Positions 1 to 6,191 of a DNA stretch of 14,543 bases are shown in pieces. The position numbers were made by a program, and so were the translations under genes. How positions within the stretch are numbered: position 1 is the stretch's first letter; the number at the start of each line of letters is the position of its first letter. The DNA lies in the NCBI GenBank assembly GCA_022565745.1, contig JAIUMB010000052.1, forward strand, positions 1 to 14,543, given 5' to 3'. This stretch comes from Cryomorphaceae bacterium. Lineage in GTDB: Bacteria; Bacteroidota; Bacteroidia; Flavobacteriales; Schleiferiaceae. The notes beneath the pieces are model-generated. The model was not told the origin of the DNA, did not search any database, and saw nothing but the letters and a program-made list of their open reading frames with translations.

Positions 1-216
1 CATTCTATCAAATGTTGGTGAGCGCCAATATAAAATATTATCAAAAGTAGTTATTGACGTATCTAAAAACCTCGTTGGTTGATTTGTTGCAAAATCTTCG
101 AAGCCAGGATTTTTAATAAGGTTTTGAGCGGTAAGTGATGAGCATAAAAAAACACCTACACTACACCAAAAAATGATGTAGCGTAGGTGATACAATATAC
201 AGTGAAACAACCTCAT
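1..216 (-). CDS. Exported protein, N-terminal fragment (runs off the window)
   Basis: This is a minus-strand reading frame, open from an ATG at 216 to the window edge (72 codons, 3' end missing). Residues 1-32 look like a signal peptide: an Arg/His-containing start, a hydrophobic core (roughly YIIFWCSVGVFLC) and a likely cut after SSLTA, before QN. The mature part opens NLIKNPGFEDF and about 30 residues later has WRSPTFD. This resembles the N-terminus of many secreted or OmpA-linked Bacteroidota proteins (NLVPNPSFE...W.SPT type), but the fragment is too short to name a family. The ATG directly abuts the TAA of the upstream T9SS gene (217-219), suggesting co-transcription and translational coupling. 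Oddly, the signal-peptide codons coincide with a strong terminator hairpin (146-189). A TTG at 195 is an alternative start. The coding call is supported by the signal-peptide pattern and the motif; the function is unknown. Confidence 0.75.
   Translation of the reverse strand, partial: MRLFHCILYHLRYIIFWCSVGVFLCSSLTAQNLIKNPGFEDFATNQPTRFLDTSITTFDNILYWRSPTFDRM
146..189 (-). terminator. Intrinsic terminator inside the start of the next gene
   Basis: Read on the minus strand, CACCTACGCTACA (189-177) pairs with TGTAGTGTAGGTG (165-153): 13 pairs including one G-U wobble, with an 11-nt loop, followed at once by seven T (152-146). On the plus strand the same position is an A-C mismatch and there is no T run, so the element works only for minus-strand transcripts. 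It lies 27 nt past the stop of the T9SS gene. It also overlaps the signal-peptide codons of the next gene. Confidence 0.8.
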
Positions 217-1746
217 TTACAATTGGATTTTACCGTTGTAGATAAGTTGATTGTTTTTATCAAAGGCTTGGATGATGTAAACGCCTTTGCTAACGGAAGG
301 GAGTTCTATGTGGTTTGTCCCTGTGGTTACATCAACCGACTGAAAGACAGTCCTTCCATCCATGGCAATCACTTTTGTCTTAAAGATCCCATTATTTTCG
401 GGGACATCATACTGATCCGCAATGTGAAGGTTTACTGCGTTATAACCAGATGTCTGTGTATGCCAATTGGCATCAACATCTCCAATATTAGGGGTTTGTG
501 CATAGCGCATAAACTCCAAATGCGCAGGAACAGTAAAATAACTCATTAAACTGGCATCCGGACAATTGGGTGAACTTAACACCAATTCAATTTTATACAA
601 TTCATCTATGTTATTTACTGGGTTATTGCTTGGATTCGGATAAAATGTTGGGTTAAATGGATTAAATTGCGACTGACTATAAGTAGGACTAGTTTCATTA
701 CGCCCCCCAACTACATTAAAATTATTACCATCCCACTTTTCAATTATCATTTCCCACTCCGCATAATACGGACTGGTAGAAGCCATATTTACCCTTCCCG
801 AACCGGAACCTATTTCAACCGGATTGTTTATGTCCTGTGAAGGTGGAAAAAAGATGGTAGGCGGGTTGATGGGTGTAGCAGGGTCATCCATTTGAAAATC
901 AAAATCAGCCACAGCAGGGGTTGAATTTATACGAATATGAATGTCCACTTGGTGCATATCTGTAAAACAATAATCTTCATATTCAATGGAAATCATAAAA
1001 TATCCGGTGTTATTTGATAAAAAATCAAACCATGTACTTATGTTAAATGTTTGCAGAAAAGATTGATAATCTGGCATATAAATCCCTACACCACCTGGAG
1101 GCCTAGTCCAACCTATTTGTGTAGGGGGCACCTGATTACCAAACCCGCCACTTTGATCAGATTCATAAAATCTTATGGATATCCCTCCAAGATCCACATT
1201 TATTGAATTTAAGTCAAAAAAGTGTGTTTCTGGAAAACAGTTGGACAATTCATAGTACCCATTGTCGTTTAATTCAGCATTTTGAATTTCAGGTATTCCA
1301 ACCGGATCAAATGATGGGTAAAAGACACCTTCAATATTTGTAAACACTTCGTGAGCATTAGGGGCGTCATGCAATGTTAAGTGCGCTCTAAACTCGAATG
1401 TTTGCGGAGCTTGATATGGCTGGGGAACATCATAGGGATCTAGAAAAGTACCATAAAGATTACCGTCAAAAACGCTTGGAGCTGTAATCACACCACCGTG
1501 AAAGTGCCAAGGGTTAGAAGAGCCTTGAAGCCTGTATTCAACTATAACTTCCACATATGCTCTGGAATTTGGCTGAACGGTTGCGAAATTACTGTAAACA
1601 TTGAGCGTGTGTCCGTCACATTCATCACCATTAATACTTAGTGAAACTGACCAATCAGGAAACGCTTGCAACCCTGTTGAGATTACGAAAAAGTACAAAC
1701 ACATGAAAAGTGTTTTGCATTTTTGCTGAAACCTGCCTAATGACAA
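217..1746 (-). CDS. Secreted protein with T9SS type A C-terminal sorting domain
   Basis: The product is about 509 aa, exported through Sec and then across the outer membrane by the type IX secretion system. The last ~80 residues form a T9SS type A sorting domain: a beta-rich stretch with KTKVIAMDGRTVF, an ELPSVSKGVYIIQ core and a final LIYNGKIQL. This domain directs secretion and cell-surface attachment. The N-terminus has a signal peptide (hydrophobic LFMCLYFFVISTGLQA, mature from FPDWS). The central ~400 residues are Asn/Pro/Tyr-rich with scattered Cys and match no family I recognise. The start is uncertain. The coordinates use a TTG at 1746, which supplies a basic n-region (R, K, K). The first in-frame ATG is at 1704 but leaves a very short signal peptide with no charge. 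No in-frame ATG exists upstream before the stop at 1816-1818. A better ATG at 1819 is out of frame by one octamer of the tandem repeat at 1762-1801, so the gene may be in an off or reduced state here. It is followed directly by another exported protein gene. Confidence 0.85.
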   Translation of the reverse strand: MSLGRFQQKCKTLFMCLYFFVISTGLQAFPDWSVSLSINGDECDGHTLNVYSNFATVQPNSRAYVEVIVEYRLQGSSNPWHFHGGVITAPSVFDGNLYGTFLDPYDVPQPYQAPQTFEFRAHLTLHDAPNAHEVFTNIEGVFYPSFDPVGIPEIQNAELNDNGYYELSNCFPETHFFDLNSINVDLGGISIRFYESDQSGGFGNQVPPTQIGWTRPPGGVGIYMPDYQSFLQTFNISTWFDFLSNNTGYFMISIEYEDYCFTDMHQVDIHIRINSTPAVADFDFQMDDPATPINPPTIFFPPSQDINNPVEIGSGSGRVNMASTSPYYAEWEMIIEKWDGNNFNVVGGRNETSPTYSQSQFNPFNPTFYPNPSNNPVNNIDELYKIELVLSSPNCPDASLMSYFTVPAHLEFMRYAQTPNIGDVDANWHTQTSGYNAVNLHIADQYDVPENNGIFKTKVIAMDGRTVFQSVDVTTGTNHIELPSVSKGVYIIQAFDKNNQLIYNGKIQL

Positions 1747-1756
1747 ACAGCGGGTT

Positions 1757-1819
1757 TTAACGTGTGGCCGTGTGGCCGTGTGGCCGTGTGGCCGTGTGGC
1801 CGAAAATAGATGTTTTCAT
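1757..1819 (-). other. Short ORF through the repeat; likely out-of-phase start of the T9SS gene
   Basis: An ATG at 1819 opens a 20-codon frame starting MKTSIF, typical of Bacteroidota export-signal beginnings. It then reads Gly-His-Thr-Ala-Thr-Arg-Pro-type codons through the octamer repeats and stops at a TAA (1757-1759) just past the tract. It lies about 26 nt downstream of the predicted transcription start. Adding one octamer (or removing two) changes the codons after the tract from CGT-TAA to CAC-GTT-AAA and continues without a stop into the T9SS frame, giving a protein of about 536 aa. It may be the true start in another phase, an upstream regulatory ORF, or chance. Confidence 0.5.
1762..1801. 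repeat. Tandem repeat, five perfect copies of an octamer
   Basis: GTGTGGCC is repeated five times without mismatch (GGCCACAC on the minus strand). The tract is GC-rich against an AT-rich background, starts 15 nt upstream of the TTG of the T9SS gene, and lies downstream of its predicted promoter, so it should be transcribed. Because eight is not a multiple of three, each gain or loss of a unit shifts the reading frame through the tract. This is the type of short tandem repeat that mutates by slipped-strand mispairing. Confidence 0.95.
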
Positions 1820-1851
1820 GATACATATAAATTGTTAGTTAATAATTATCA

Positions 1852-1881
1852 CAAATTTATGAACAAAAATCGAGAATCAAA
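1852..1881 (-). promoter_or_regulatory. Predicted promoter of the T9SS gene
   Basis: On the minus strand TTTG (1881-1878) and TAAATTTG (1859-1852) are separated by 18 nt. This fits the Bacteroidota -33 (TTTG/TTG) and -7 (TAnnTTTG) consensus well. Transcription should start near 1846, about 26 nt before the ATG at 1819. The octamer repeat tract is then within the transcribed leader rather than in the promoter spacer. Confidence 0.6.
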
Positions 1882-2036
1882 AAACTTTAACACTTGCGCA
1901 AAAAACCTATACACAGATTTTAGTTTAAATGGTATCAGCCATTACAACCTACCATGCGACTACCTTATCAACGTCACCGTTTGTGTATACCTTACCAATC
2001 CAGCAGAAGGCGTTTCTGAATATAAAATGACGCAGG

Positions 2037-2055
2037 TGTACACATCTTGTGTACA
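2037..2055. repeat. 19-bp perfect palindrome, possible operator
   Basis: TGTACAC and GTGTACA form a perfect 7-bp inverted repeat around the spacer ATCTT. The left arm contains the palindrome GTGTACAC. The symmetry and half-site size suit a dimeric DNA-binding protein. It is about 205 bp upstream of the ccoI start, so a link to ccoI is not established. There is no T run, so it is not a terminator. Confidence 0.4.
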
Positions 2056-2134
2056 GAAAATACACTTAAAGTTCTATTAACTGTAATGGTATAGCTGGCA
2101 TAGTAGCGTTTACTCATATACCAAAATTTCGTCA

Positions 2135-2156
2135 AGTCTTAGTCTTAGTCTTAGTC
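2135..2156. repeat. Hexamer tandem repeat AGTCTT, about 3.7 copies
   Basis: AGTCTT occurs three times in full followed by AGTC, without mismatch. It sits about 100 bp upstream of the ccoI start and about 100 bp upstream of its predicted -7 box. This is a short non-coding microsatellite; I see no direct role. Confidence 0.8.
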
Positions 2157-2198
2157 AACGTCATTTTCAACATCATCGCCCACAACACCACTTTTAAA

Positions 2199-2210
2199 TG
2201 ACCTTTATCA
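2199..2210 (+). promoter_or_regulatory. Candidate Fnr/Crp-family binding site upstream of ccoI
   Basis: TGA-N6-TCA (TGACCTTTATCA) sits in the wider match ATGAC-CTTT-ATCAT, which agrees with 7 of 10 defined positions of the Fnr consensus TTGAT-N4-ATCAA. Its centre (2204.5) is about 42-43 bp before the transcription start predicted from the -7 box at 2235-2242, a usual class II activator position. The promoter has no recognisable -33 element, as expected if an activator replaces it. Low-oxygen control of cbb3 maturation genes by Fnr-type regulators is known in other bacteria; applying it here is inference. Confidence 0.4.
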
Positions 2211-2234
2211 TATATAATCCCAACCGTCATATTC

Positions 2235-2242
2235 TACCTTTG
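2235..2242 (+). promoter_or_regulatory. -7 box of the ccoI promoter
   Basis: TACCTTTG matches the Bacteroidota TAnnTTTG element exactly and ends 18 nt before the ccoI ATG at 2261. No TTG/TTTG is seen at the matching -33 distance. The same octamer precedes pyrR and the DUF1573 gene in this window. Confidence 0.55.
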
Positions 2243-2260
2243 CAAAGAGAATAAAACGCT

Positions 2261-4687
2261 ATGGAGAAAGACCAGTGTTTCCACTGTGGTGATGTAAATC
2301 CCAAAAATGCCGAAGTATACGACGAGAAGCGTTTTTGCTGTAATGGCTGCGTTCAAGTATACCGCTTGCTGTCAGATGCCGGACTTGAGGGCGTATACGA
2401 AAACGAAGGCTTCCTCCCCACTGCCAATCAGGGTAAAAAAGACTATGCCTACCTCGATTTGCCGGACATACAAGAGAAACTCATCCGCTATGAAAGCGAT
2501 GGCTTAAAGGTGGTGAGCTTTGAGTTGCCCACCATTCACTGTGCCTCTTGCCTCTACATACTCGAAGCCATGCCGTCTTGGCAAAATGGCATCAAGCGAC
2601 TGGATGTGCAGTTTTCCAGCAAACGCGCCATCATATACTTTGACCCGGAAATTATTGCCTTATCCGAAATCGCAAAGCGCCTTCACAGTATTGGCTACCC
2701 TTTGAACATCAACTTAGACACCAACGAAAAACGCGTAGATGGCGCCAAGCGTTACATTGCCCCTTTGGCCGTTGCCGGATTTTGTTTTGGCAACATCATG
2801 ATGTTTAGTTTGCCGGAATACCTCGGCCTCGACAACCAAACCTATCTGCAGTTTGGCCACCTCTTTCGCTACCTTTCAATGATATTGGCACTGCCCGTAA
2901 TGCTTTATGCTGCCAATGTATGGCACCGCTCTGCTTACCAGGCGCTCAAACGCAAGGTGGTAACCATCGACTTGCCGATTGTGGTGGGTATTTGGGTGCT
3001 TTTTCTCAGAAGTGTTTACGAAGTAGTCGCCCTACACCAGCCAGGGTTTTTCGACAGCTTGGCCGGTTTGGTCTTTTTCTTACTCATTGGGAAATGGTAT
3101 CAGCAAAAAACCTTCGACCGACTTTCGTTCGATAGAAACTTCACCGCTTTTTTACCTTTGGTGGTCAATATTGAAGACAGCAAAGGGAAACTATTACAAA
3201 AATCGGCCTCCGATATTTGCAAAGGCGATGTGCTCTTTCTTCGCCACGGAGAAATTATTCCCGCCGACGCACGACTACTGAGTGAAGTGGCAAGCATCAA
3301 TTACAGTTTTATCACAGGAGAAGCGGAACCCGAAAAGGTCAAGCAAGACACGCAATTGTTTGCCGGCGGCAGCGTGCAAGGCAAAGCCATCCGTGTGCAA
3401 GCCCTTCGTCCGGTAGAAGAAAGTTACCTGCACGCCTTGTGGGATGCACGGAGAAAAGGCATTAAAAGCAAGTTTCAAAACATCACCGATTCGGTAAGCG
3501 CAGGATTTAGTAAGGCCATTTTGGCCATTGCGGCTTTGGGATTTCTGGCGTGGCTGCCCTTTAATGCCTCCACCGCTGCCATGGTATTTACCGCCGTATT
3601 GATTGTGGCTTGTCCTTGTGCCCTGGCCTTGGCTGCTCCCTTTAGCATGGGCAGTGGCATACGCGCCTTGGCCAAACGAGGGGTGTACATCAAAAACCCG
3701 GACGCCATGGAGCGACTCGGTACAGTAGATCATTTGATTTTTGACAAAACAGGAACCCTTACCCACAGCGATCGTGAAAAAATTGCATACGAAGGGACAC
3801 CTTTGTCGTTTTCCGAAAAAGAATGGCTGGCAGCAACCGTCAAGCAAAGTGCTCACCCGGTTTCGGTTGCTTTAGCTACGCATCTAAACATCGAGACTGA
3901 TATCGACCCGACATCGTTTAAGGAAGAAGAAGGCAAAGGCATCACCGCCACATTTGGCGAACATACGGTACGTGTGGGCTCTGCCTCTTTCACCAATTCA
4001 GACGAACGGGATGGCGCTAGGGTATATGTGCAAATAGACGATCAGCCCGTAGGCCATTTTCTTTGGAAAAGCAACTACCGAAACGGTATTGACAACATGC
4101 TCAACACATTGGGCAAATCGTATCCCATTGGTCTGCTTTCTGGCGACGGCGATGCAGAGCGAGATGCATTGTATGGGCTGTATAAGGAGTGGAACAGCAT
4201 GGCGTTTCGTCAGAAGCCAGACGAAAAGATGAATACCGTAGATTCCATGCAGGATTCCGGACGAAAAGTGCTGATGGCCGGCGATGGACTAAACGACACC
4301 ACCGCGTTAAAATCAGCCTGGTTTGGCTTGGCGGTAAGTGAAAACACCCAATCATTTGGTCCGTCCAGCGACGGCATCATCGAGTCGCAAAATCTCCACC
4401 AATTACCAGAAGTGCTCTCCTATGCGCAAAGATTACAGCGCGTTACCAAAGAAAGTTTGCGATTATCGCTGGCATATAACATCATCGGATTGTCGTTTGC
4501 CTTGGCGGGAGTCCTCACACCCATTTACTGTGCCATTCTCATGCCGTTAAGTTCCGTGACGGTGGTGGGATACGTTGTATTTCGTGAACGTGTTGTTCGT
4601 CAGAAAGTATTTGCTCAGTCTAACACGACCACTTCTCCCATTTCCAAGCGGTATCGTTCGCCGCTTTCCAGACAAGTTGCTTCATGA
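2261..4687 (+). CDS. ccoI: Heavy-metal P-type ATPase CcoI/FixI (copper export for cbb3 oxidase assembly)
   Basis: An inner-membrane P1B-type ATPase of 808 aa that moves copper for assembly of cbb3-type cytochrome c oxidase. A Cys-rich N-terminal domain (C6xxC9, CCxxC at 26-30) precedes an HMA-like metal-binding domain with CASC at 94-97. Membrane segments cover about 165-280. The actuator TGE is at 352-354, the metal-site CPC at 451-453, phosphorylation motif DKTGT at 495-499, nucleotide-binding HP at 532-533 and GDGLND at 674-679. A final helix pair ends with PLSSVTVV, characteristic of CcoI rather than CopA. The start gives the complete Cys motif a few residues in. The ccoS and ccoNOP genes that usually follow are absent; a convergent gene lies downstream. 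The last ~24 residues (after about position 783) are encoded antisense to wlbB and look like an added, non-conserved tail. A candidate Fnr site and a -7 box lie upstream. Confidence 0.93.
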   Translation: MEKDQCFHCGDVNPKNAEVYDEKRFCCNGCVQVYRLLSDAGLEGVYENEGFLPTANQGKKDYAYLDLPDIQEKLIRYESDGLKVVSFELPTIHCASCLYILEAMPSWQNGIKRLDVQFSSKRAIIYFDPEIIALSEIAKRLHSIGYPLNINLDTNEKRVDGAKRYIAPLAVAGFCFGNIMMFSLPEYLGLDNQTYLQFGHLFRYLSMILALPVMLYAANVWHRSAYQALKRKVVTIDLPIVVGIWVLFLRSVYEVVALHQPGFFDSLAGLVFFLLIGKWYQQKTFDRLSFDRNFTAFLPLVVNIEDSKGKLLQKSASDICKGDVLFLRHGEIIPADARLLSEVASINYSFITGEAEPEKVKQDTQLFAGGSVQGKAIRVQALRPVEESYLHALWDARRKGIKSKFQNITDSVSAGFSKAILAIAALGFLAWLPFNASTAAMVFTAVLIVACPCALALAAPFSMGSGIRALAKRGVYIKNPDAMERLGTVDHLIFDKTGTLTHSDREKIAYEGTPLSFSEKEWLAATVKQSAHPVSVALATHLNIETDIDPTSFKEEEGKGITATFGEHTVRVGSASFTNSDERDGARVYVQIDDQPVGHFLWKSNYRNGIDNMLNTLGKSYPIGLLSGDGDAERDALYGLYKEWNSMAFRQKPDEKMNTVDSMQDSGRKVLMAGDGLNDTTALKSAWFGLAVSENTQSFGPSSDGIIESQNLHQLPEVLSYAQRLQRVTKESLRLSLAYNIIGLSFALAGVLTPIYCAILMPLSSVTVVGYVVFRERVVRQKVFAQSNTTTSPISKRYRSPLSRQVAS

Positions 4688-5196
4688 TTGTCGTCAAAGT
4701 GCAGTCGATGCCCATAAGCACTCACCCAACCGATTTGTTTCGCGGGATTTCCCACCACCAAAGCATAAGCAGGAACGTCTTTGGTCACCACAGCTCCAGC
4801 ACCAATGAGTGCATACCGACCAATTTCTATCCCACATACAATGGTGGCATTGGCACCAATGGACGCCCCTTTTCGAATATTGGTAGCCACGTATTGATCG
4901 CGTCGAACAACCGCTGAGCGGGGATTCAAAATATTGGTAAACACCGCCGAGGGACCGATAAATACGTCATCCTCGCAGTGGACCCCGGTGTATAAACTCA
5001 CATTGTTTTGCACCTTGACATTGACCCCTAATGTCACCTCCGGACTAATGACGCAGTTTTGACCGATGTTGCAGCGTTCTCCAATGACGGCATTGGGCAT
5101 GATGTGTGAAAAATGCCAAATCTTGGTGTCATTTCCAATACGGCAACCATTATCAATAACAGCTGTAGGATGAATTTGCGGAGGTTTACTTTCCAT
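4615..5196 (-). CDS. wlbB: UDP-2-acetamido-3-amino-2,3-dideoxy-glucuronate N-acetyltransferase (WbpD/WlbB family)
   Basis: A 193-aa left-handed beta-helix acetyltransferase. In the WbpD/WlbB family it transfers acetyl from acetyl-CoA to the 3-amino group of UDP-GlcNAc3NA, giving UDP-GlcNAc(3NAc)A for LPS, O-antigen or other surface glycans; it is cytosolic. Hexapeptide repeats run from about residue 8 (HPTAVIDNGCRIG) to 150. The family signature includes KVQNNVSLY at 61-69, GPSAVFTN at 81-88 and NPRS at 91-94, and the beta-helix ends with GNPAKQIGW. The C-terminus (CLESGERYRLEMGEV) also resembles relatives, so its natural end falls inside the overlap with ccoI. The ATG at 5196 is chosen because the family starts at this point; an upstream in-frame extension to 5400 is only wlbA read in another frame. 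It overlaps the 3' end of wlbA by 11 nt, so the two are co-transcribed and probably coupled. Confidence 0.9.
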   Translation of the reverse strand: MESKPPQIHPTAVIDNGCRIGNDTKIWHFSHIMPNAVIGERCNIGQNCVISPEVTLGVNVKVQNNVSLYTGVHCEDDVFIGPSAVFTNILNPRSAVVRRDQYVATNIRKGASIGANATIVCGIEIGRYALIGAGAVVTKDVPAYALVVGNPAKQIGWVSAYGHRLHFDDNHEATCLESGERYRLEMGEVVVLD

Positions 5197-6136
5197 TAAA
5201 CGGATGTTTTTCTGTGGGGTATTTGACAAATGGGTGATAATCGCCTTTGGCGCCAACGGGTTTGGCGTTGCGAATGTTGTGCGCCAACTGAATAGAATGG
5301 CGTGCTTCCTCGATACCAAAGCCACGGTGTTCATTAATGGCGCGATAAGATTCGGTATGTAAATTGGTGAATCCAGATGAAAAATCACAGTCTTCTCCAT
5401 CTACAGTCATATGTCGTTTGGTTAATCCTTCCCCCAATTTGTTGTTAATGCTTAAAAACCAACGCACACGCGCTTGCGGCAGCGATAAAAACCCGGCTGC
5501 TCGATCATGGGTGTGTAAGTGAACGATAGATTCTACGGGCACACCAAAAATCCACTGAAGCACATCGAAAAAATGGATACCAATGTTGGTGGCAATGCCG
5601 CCACTTTTGCTCACATCCCCTTTCCATGAGGCATAATACCAATACCCACGTGGTGTAATGTATGTCAAATCAACATCATATATCTTACCCGGATTTTGCT
5701 GTACTTTTTGTTTAAGTGCCAATATATTGGGGTGTAATCGCAATTGCAGAATGGTATAGACATGTTTTCCTGTTTCCCCTTGCAAATCAGTGAGTGCATC
5801 TACGTTCCACGGATTAAGCACCAGAGGCTTTTCGCAAATGACATCTAAACCGCTTCGCAATCCAAAGCGGATATGTGCATCGTGCAAGTAATTGGGCGAG
5901 CAAACTGTGAGGGTATTGACAGGTGAATGCGTACGTCGGAGCTTATCGATATGGCGGTCAAAACGTTCATATTCTGTAAAAAACGCCGCTTTGGGAAAAT
6001 ACCTATCGATTACCCCCACACTATCGCTAGGGTCGTGTGCAGCCACGAGTTCACCGGCGGTTTCACTGATTGCTTGCATGTGTCTGGGCGCAATATATCC
6101 GGCCGCTCCGGCCAATGCATAGGTTTTTCTACTCAT
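5186..6136 (-). CDS. wlbA: UDP-N-acetylglucosaminuronate 3-dehydrogenase (WbpB/WlbA family, Gfo/Idh/MocA)
   Basis: A 316-aa NAD-dependent oxidoreductase. The WlbA/WbpB family oxidises the C3 hydroxyl of UDP-GlcNAcA to the 3-keto sugar, which an aminotransferase (WbpE/WlbC type) converts for the acetyltransferase encoded next door. The N-terminal Rossmann fold starts with LAGAAGYIAPRHM (8-20), and EKP at 102-104 carries the conserved lysine. The C-terminal domain has the family stretch TPRGYWYYASWKGD (161-174) and NIGIHFFD (184-191) with the conserved His188. The start at 6136 gives the usual length; a longer frame from 6208 would run through the pyrR promoter. The dehydrogenase that makes UDP-GlcNAcA and the aminotransferase are not in the window, so the pathway is split across loci. 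A TACTTTTG box (6150-6143) ends 6 nt before the ATG, implying a leaderless or nearly leaderless mRNA. Confidence 0.9.
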   Translation of the reverse strand: MSRKTYALAGAAGYIAPRHMQAISETAGELVAAHDPSDSVGVIDRYFPKAAFFTEYERFDRHIDKLRRTHSPVNTLTVCSPNYLHDAHIRFGLRSGLDVICEKPLVLNPWNVDALTDLQGETGKHVYTILQLRLHPNILALKQKVQQNPGKIYDVDLTYITPRGYWYYASWKGDVSKSGGIATNIGIHFFDVLQWIFGVPVESIVHLHTHDRAAGFLSLPQARVRWFLSINNKLGEGLTKRHMTVDGEDCDFSSGFTNLHTESYRAINEHRGFGIEEARHSIQLAHNIRNAKPVGAKGDYHPFVKYPTEKHPFNGK

Positions 6137-6142
6137 AATGGA

Positions 6143-6150
6143 CAAAAGTA
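6143..6150 (-). promoter_or_regulatory. -7 box of the wlbA-wlbB promoter
   Basis: On the minus strand TACTTTTG matches TAnnTTTG. Its end is only 6 nt from the wlbA ATG (6136), so transcription should start at or next to the start codon. No clear -33 element is seen at the usual spacing. Confidence 0.45.
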
Positions 6151-6163
6151 CGAGAGATTTTTC

Positions 6164-6171
6164 TACCTTTG
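6164..6171 (+). promoter_or_regulatory. -7 box of the pyrR-pyrB promoter
   Basis: TACCTTTG is an exact TAnnTTTG match that ends 20 nt before the pyrR ATG, leaving a leader of roughly 15 nt. It points away from the wlbA -7 box, with 13 bp between them, so the two core promoters must overlap. No convincing -33 box is visible. Confidence 0.55.
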
Positions 6172-6191
6172 GCACCAAGTTAGAATACTGC

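Larger units (their letters stand above)
1820..2260. other. Divergent intergenic region between the T9SS gene and ccoI
   Basis: About 440 bp without a convincing gene. It holds the minus-strand promoter near its left end, and the ccoI -7 box and a candidate Fnr/Crp-type site near its right end. Between roughly 1882 and 2198 I see only a palindrome (2037-2055) and a hexamer repeat (2135-2156). The one open frame through it (GTG at 1772 to 2080) starts inside the octamer repeats and looks non-coding. Confidence 0.7.

Noticed and set aside
187..549. A 120-codon plus-strand frame antisense to the T9SS gene
   Set aside because: It is a shadow of the conserved sorting-domain codons on the other strand, with no family similarity.
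1772..2080. A 102-codon plus-strand frame in the intergenic region
   Set aside because: It starts with GTG inside the octamer repeats, has no recognisable domain and lies across a minus-strand promoter; composition looks non-coding.
3275..3856. A 193-codon minus-strand frame within ccoI
   Set aside because: It lies wholly opposite conserved P-type ATPase motifs (CPC, DKTGT) and its product shows no domain.
5197..5400. N-terminal extension of wlbB
   Set aside because: The 68 extra residues are wlbA read in another frame; the acetyltransferase family starts at the ATG at 5196.
6138..6191. Longer pyrR start at 6138
   Set aside because: It would precede the predicted -7 box and add residues absent from PyrR proteins.
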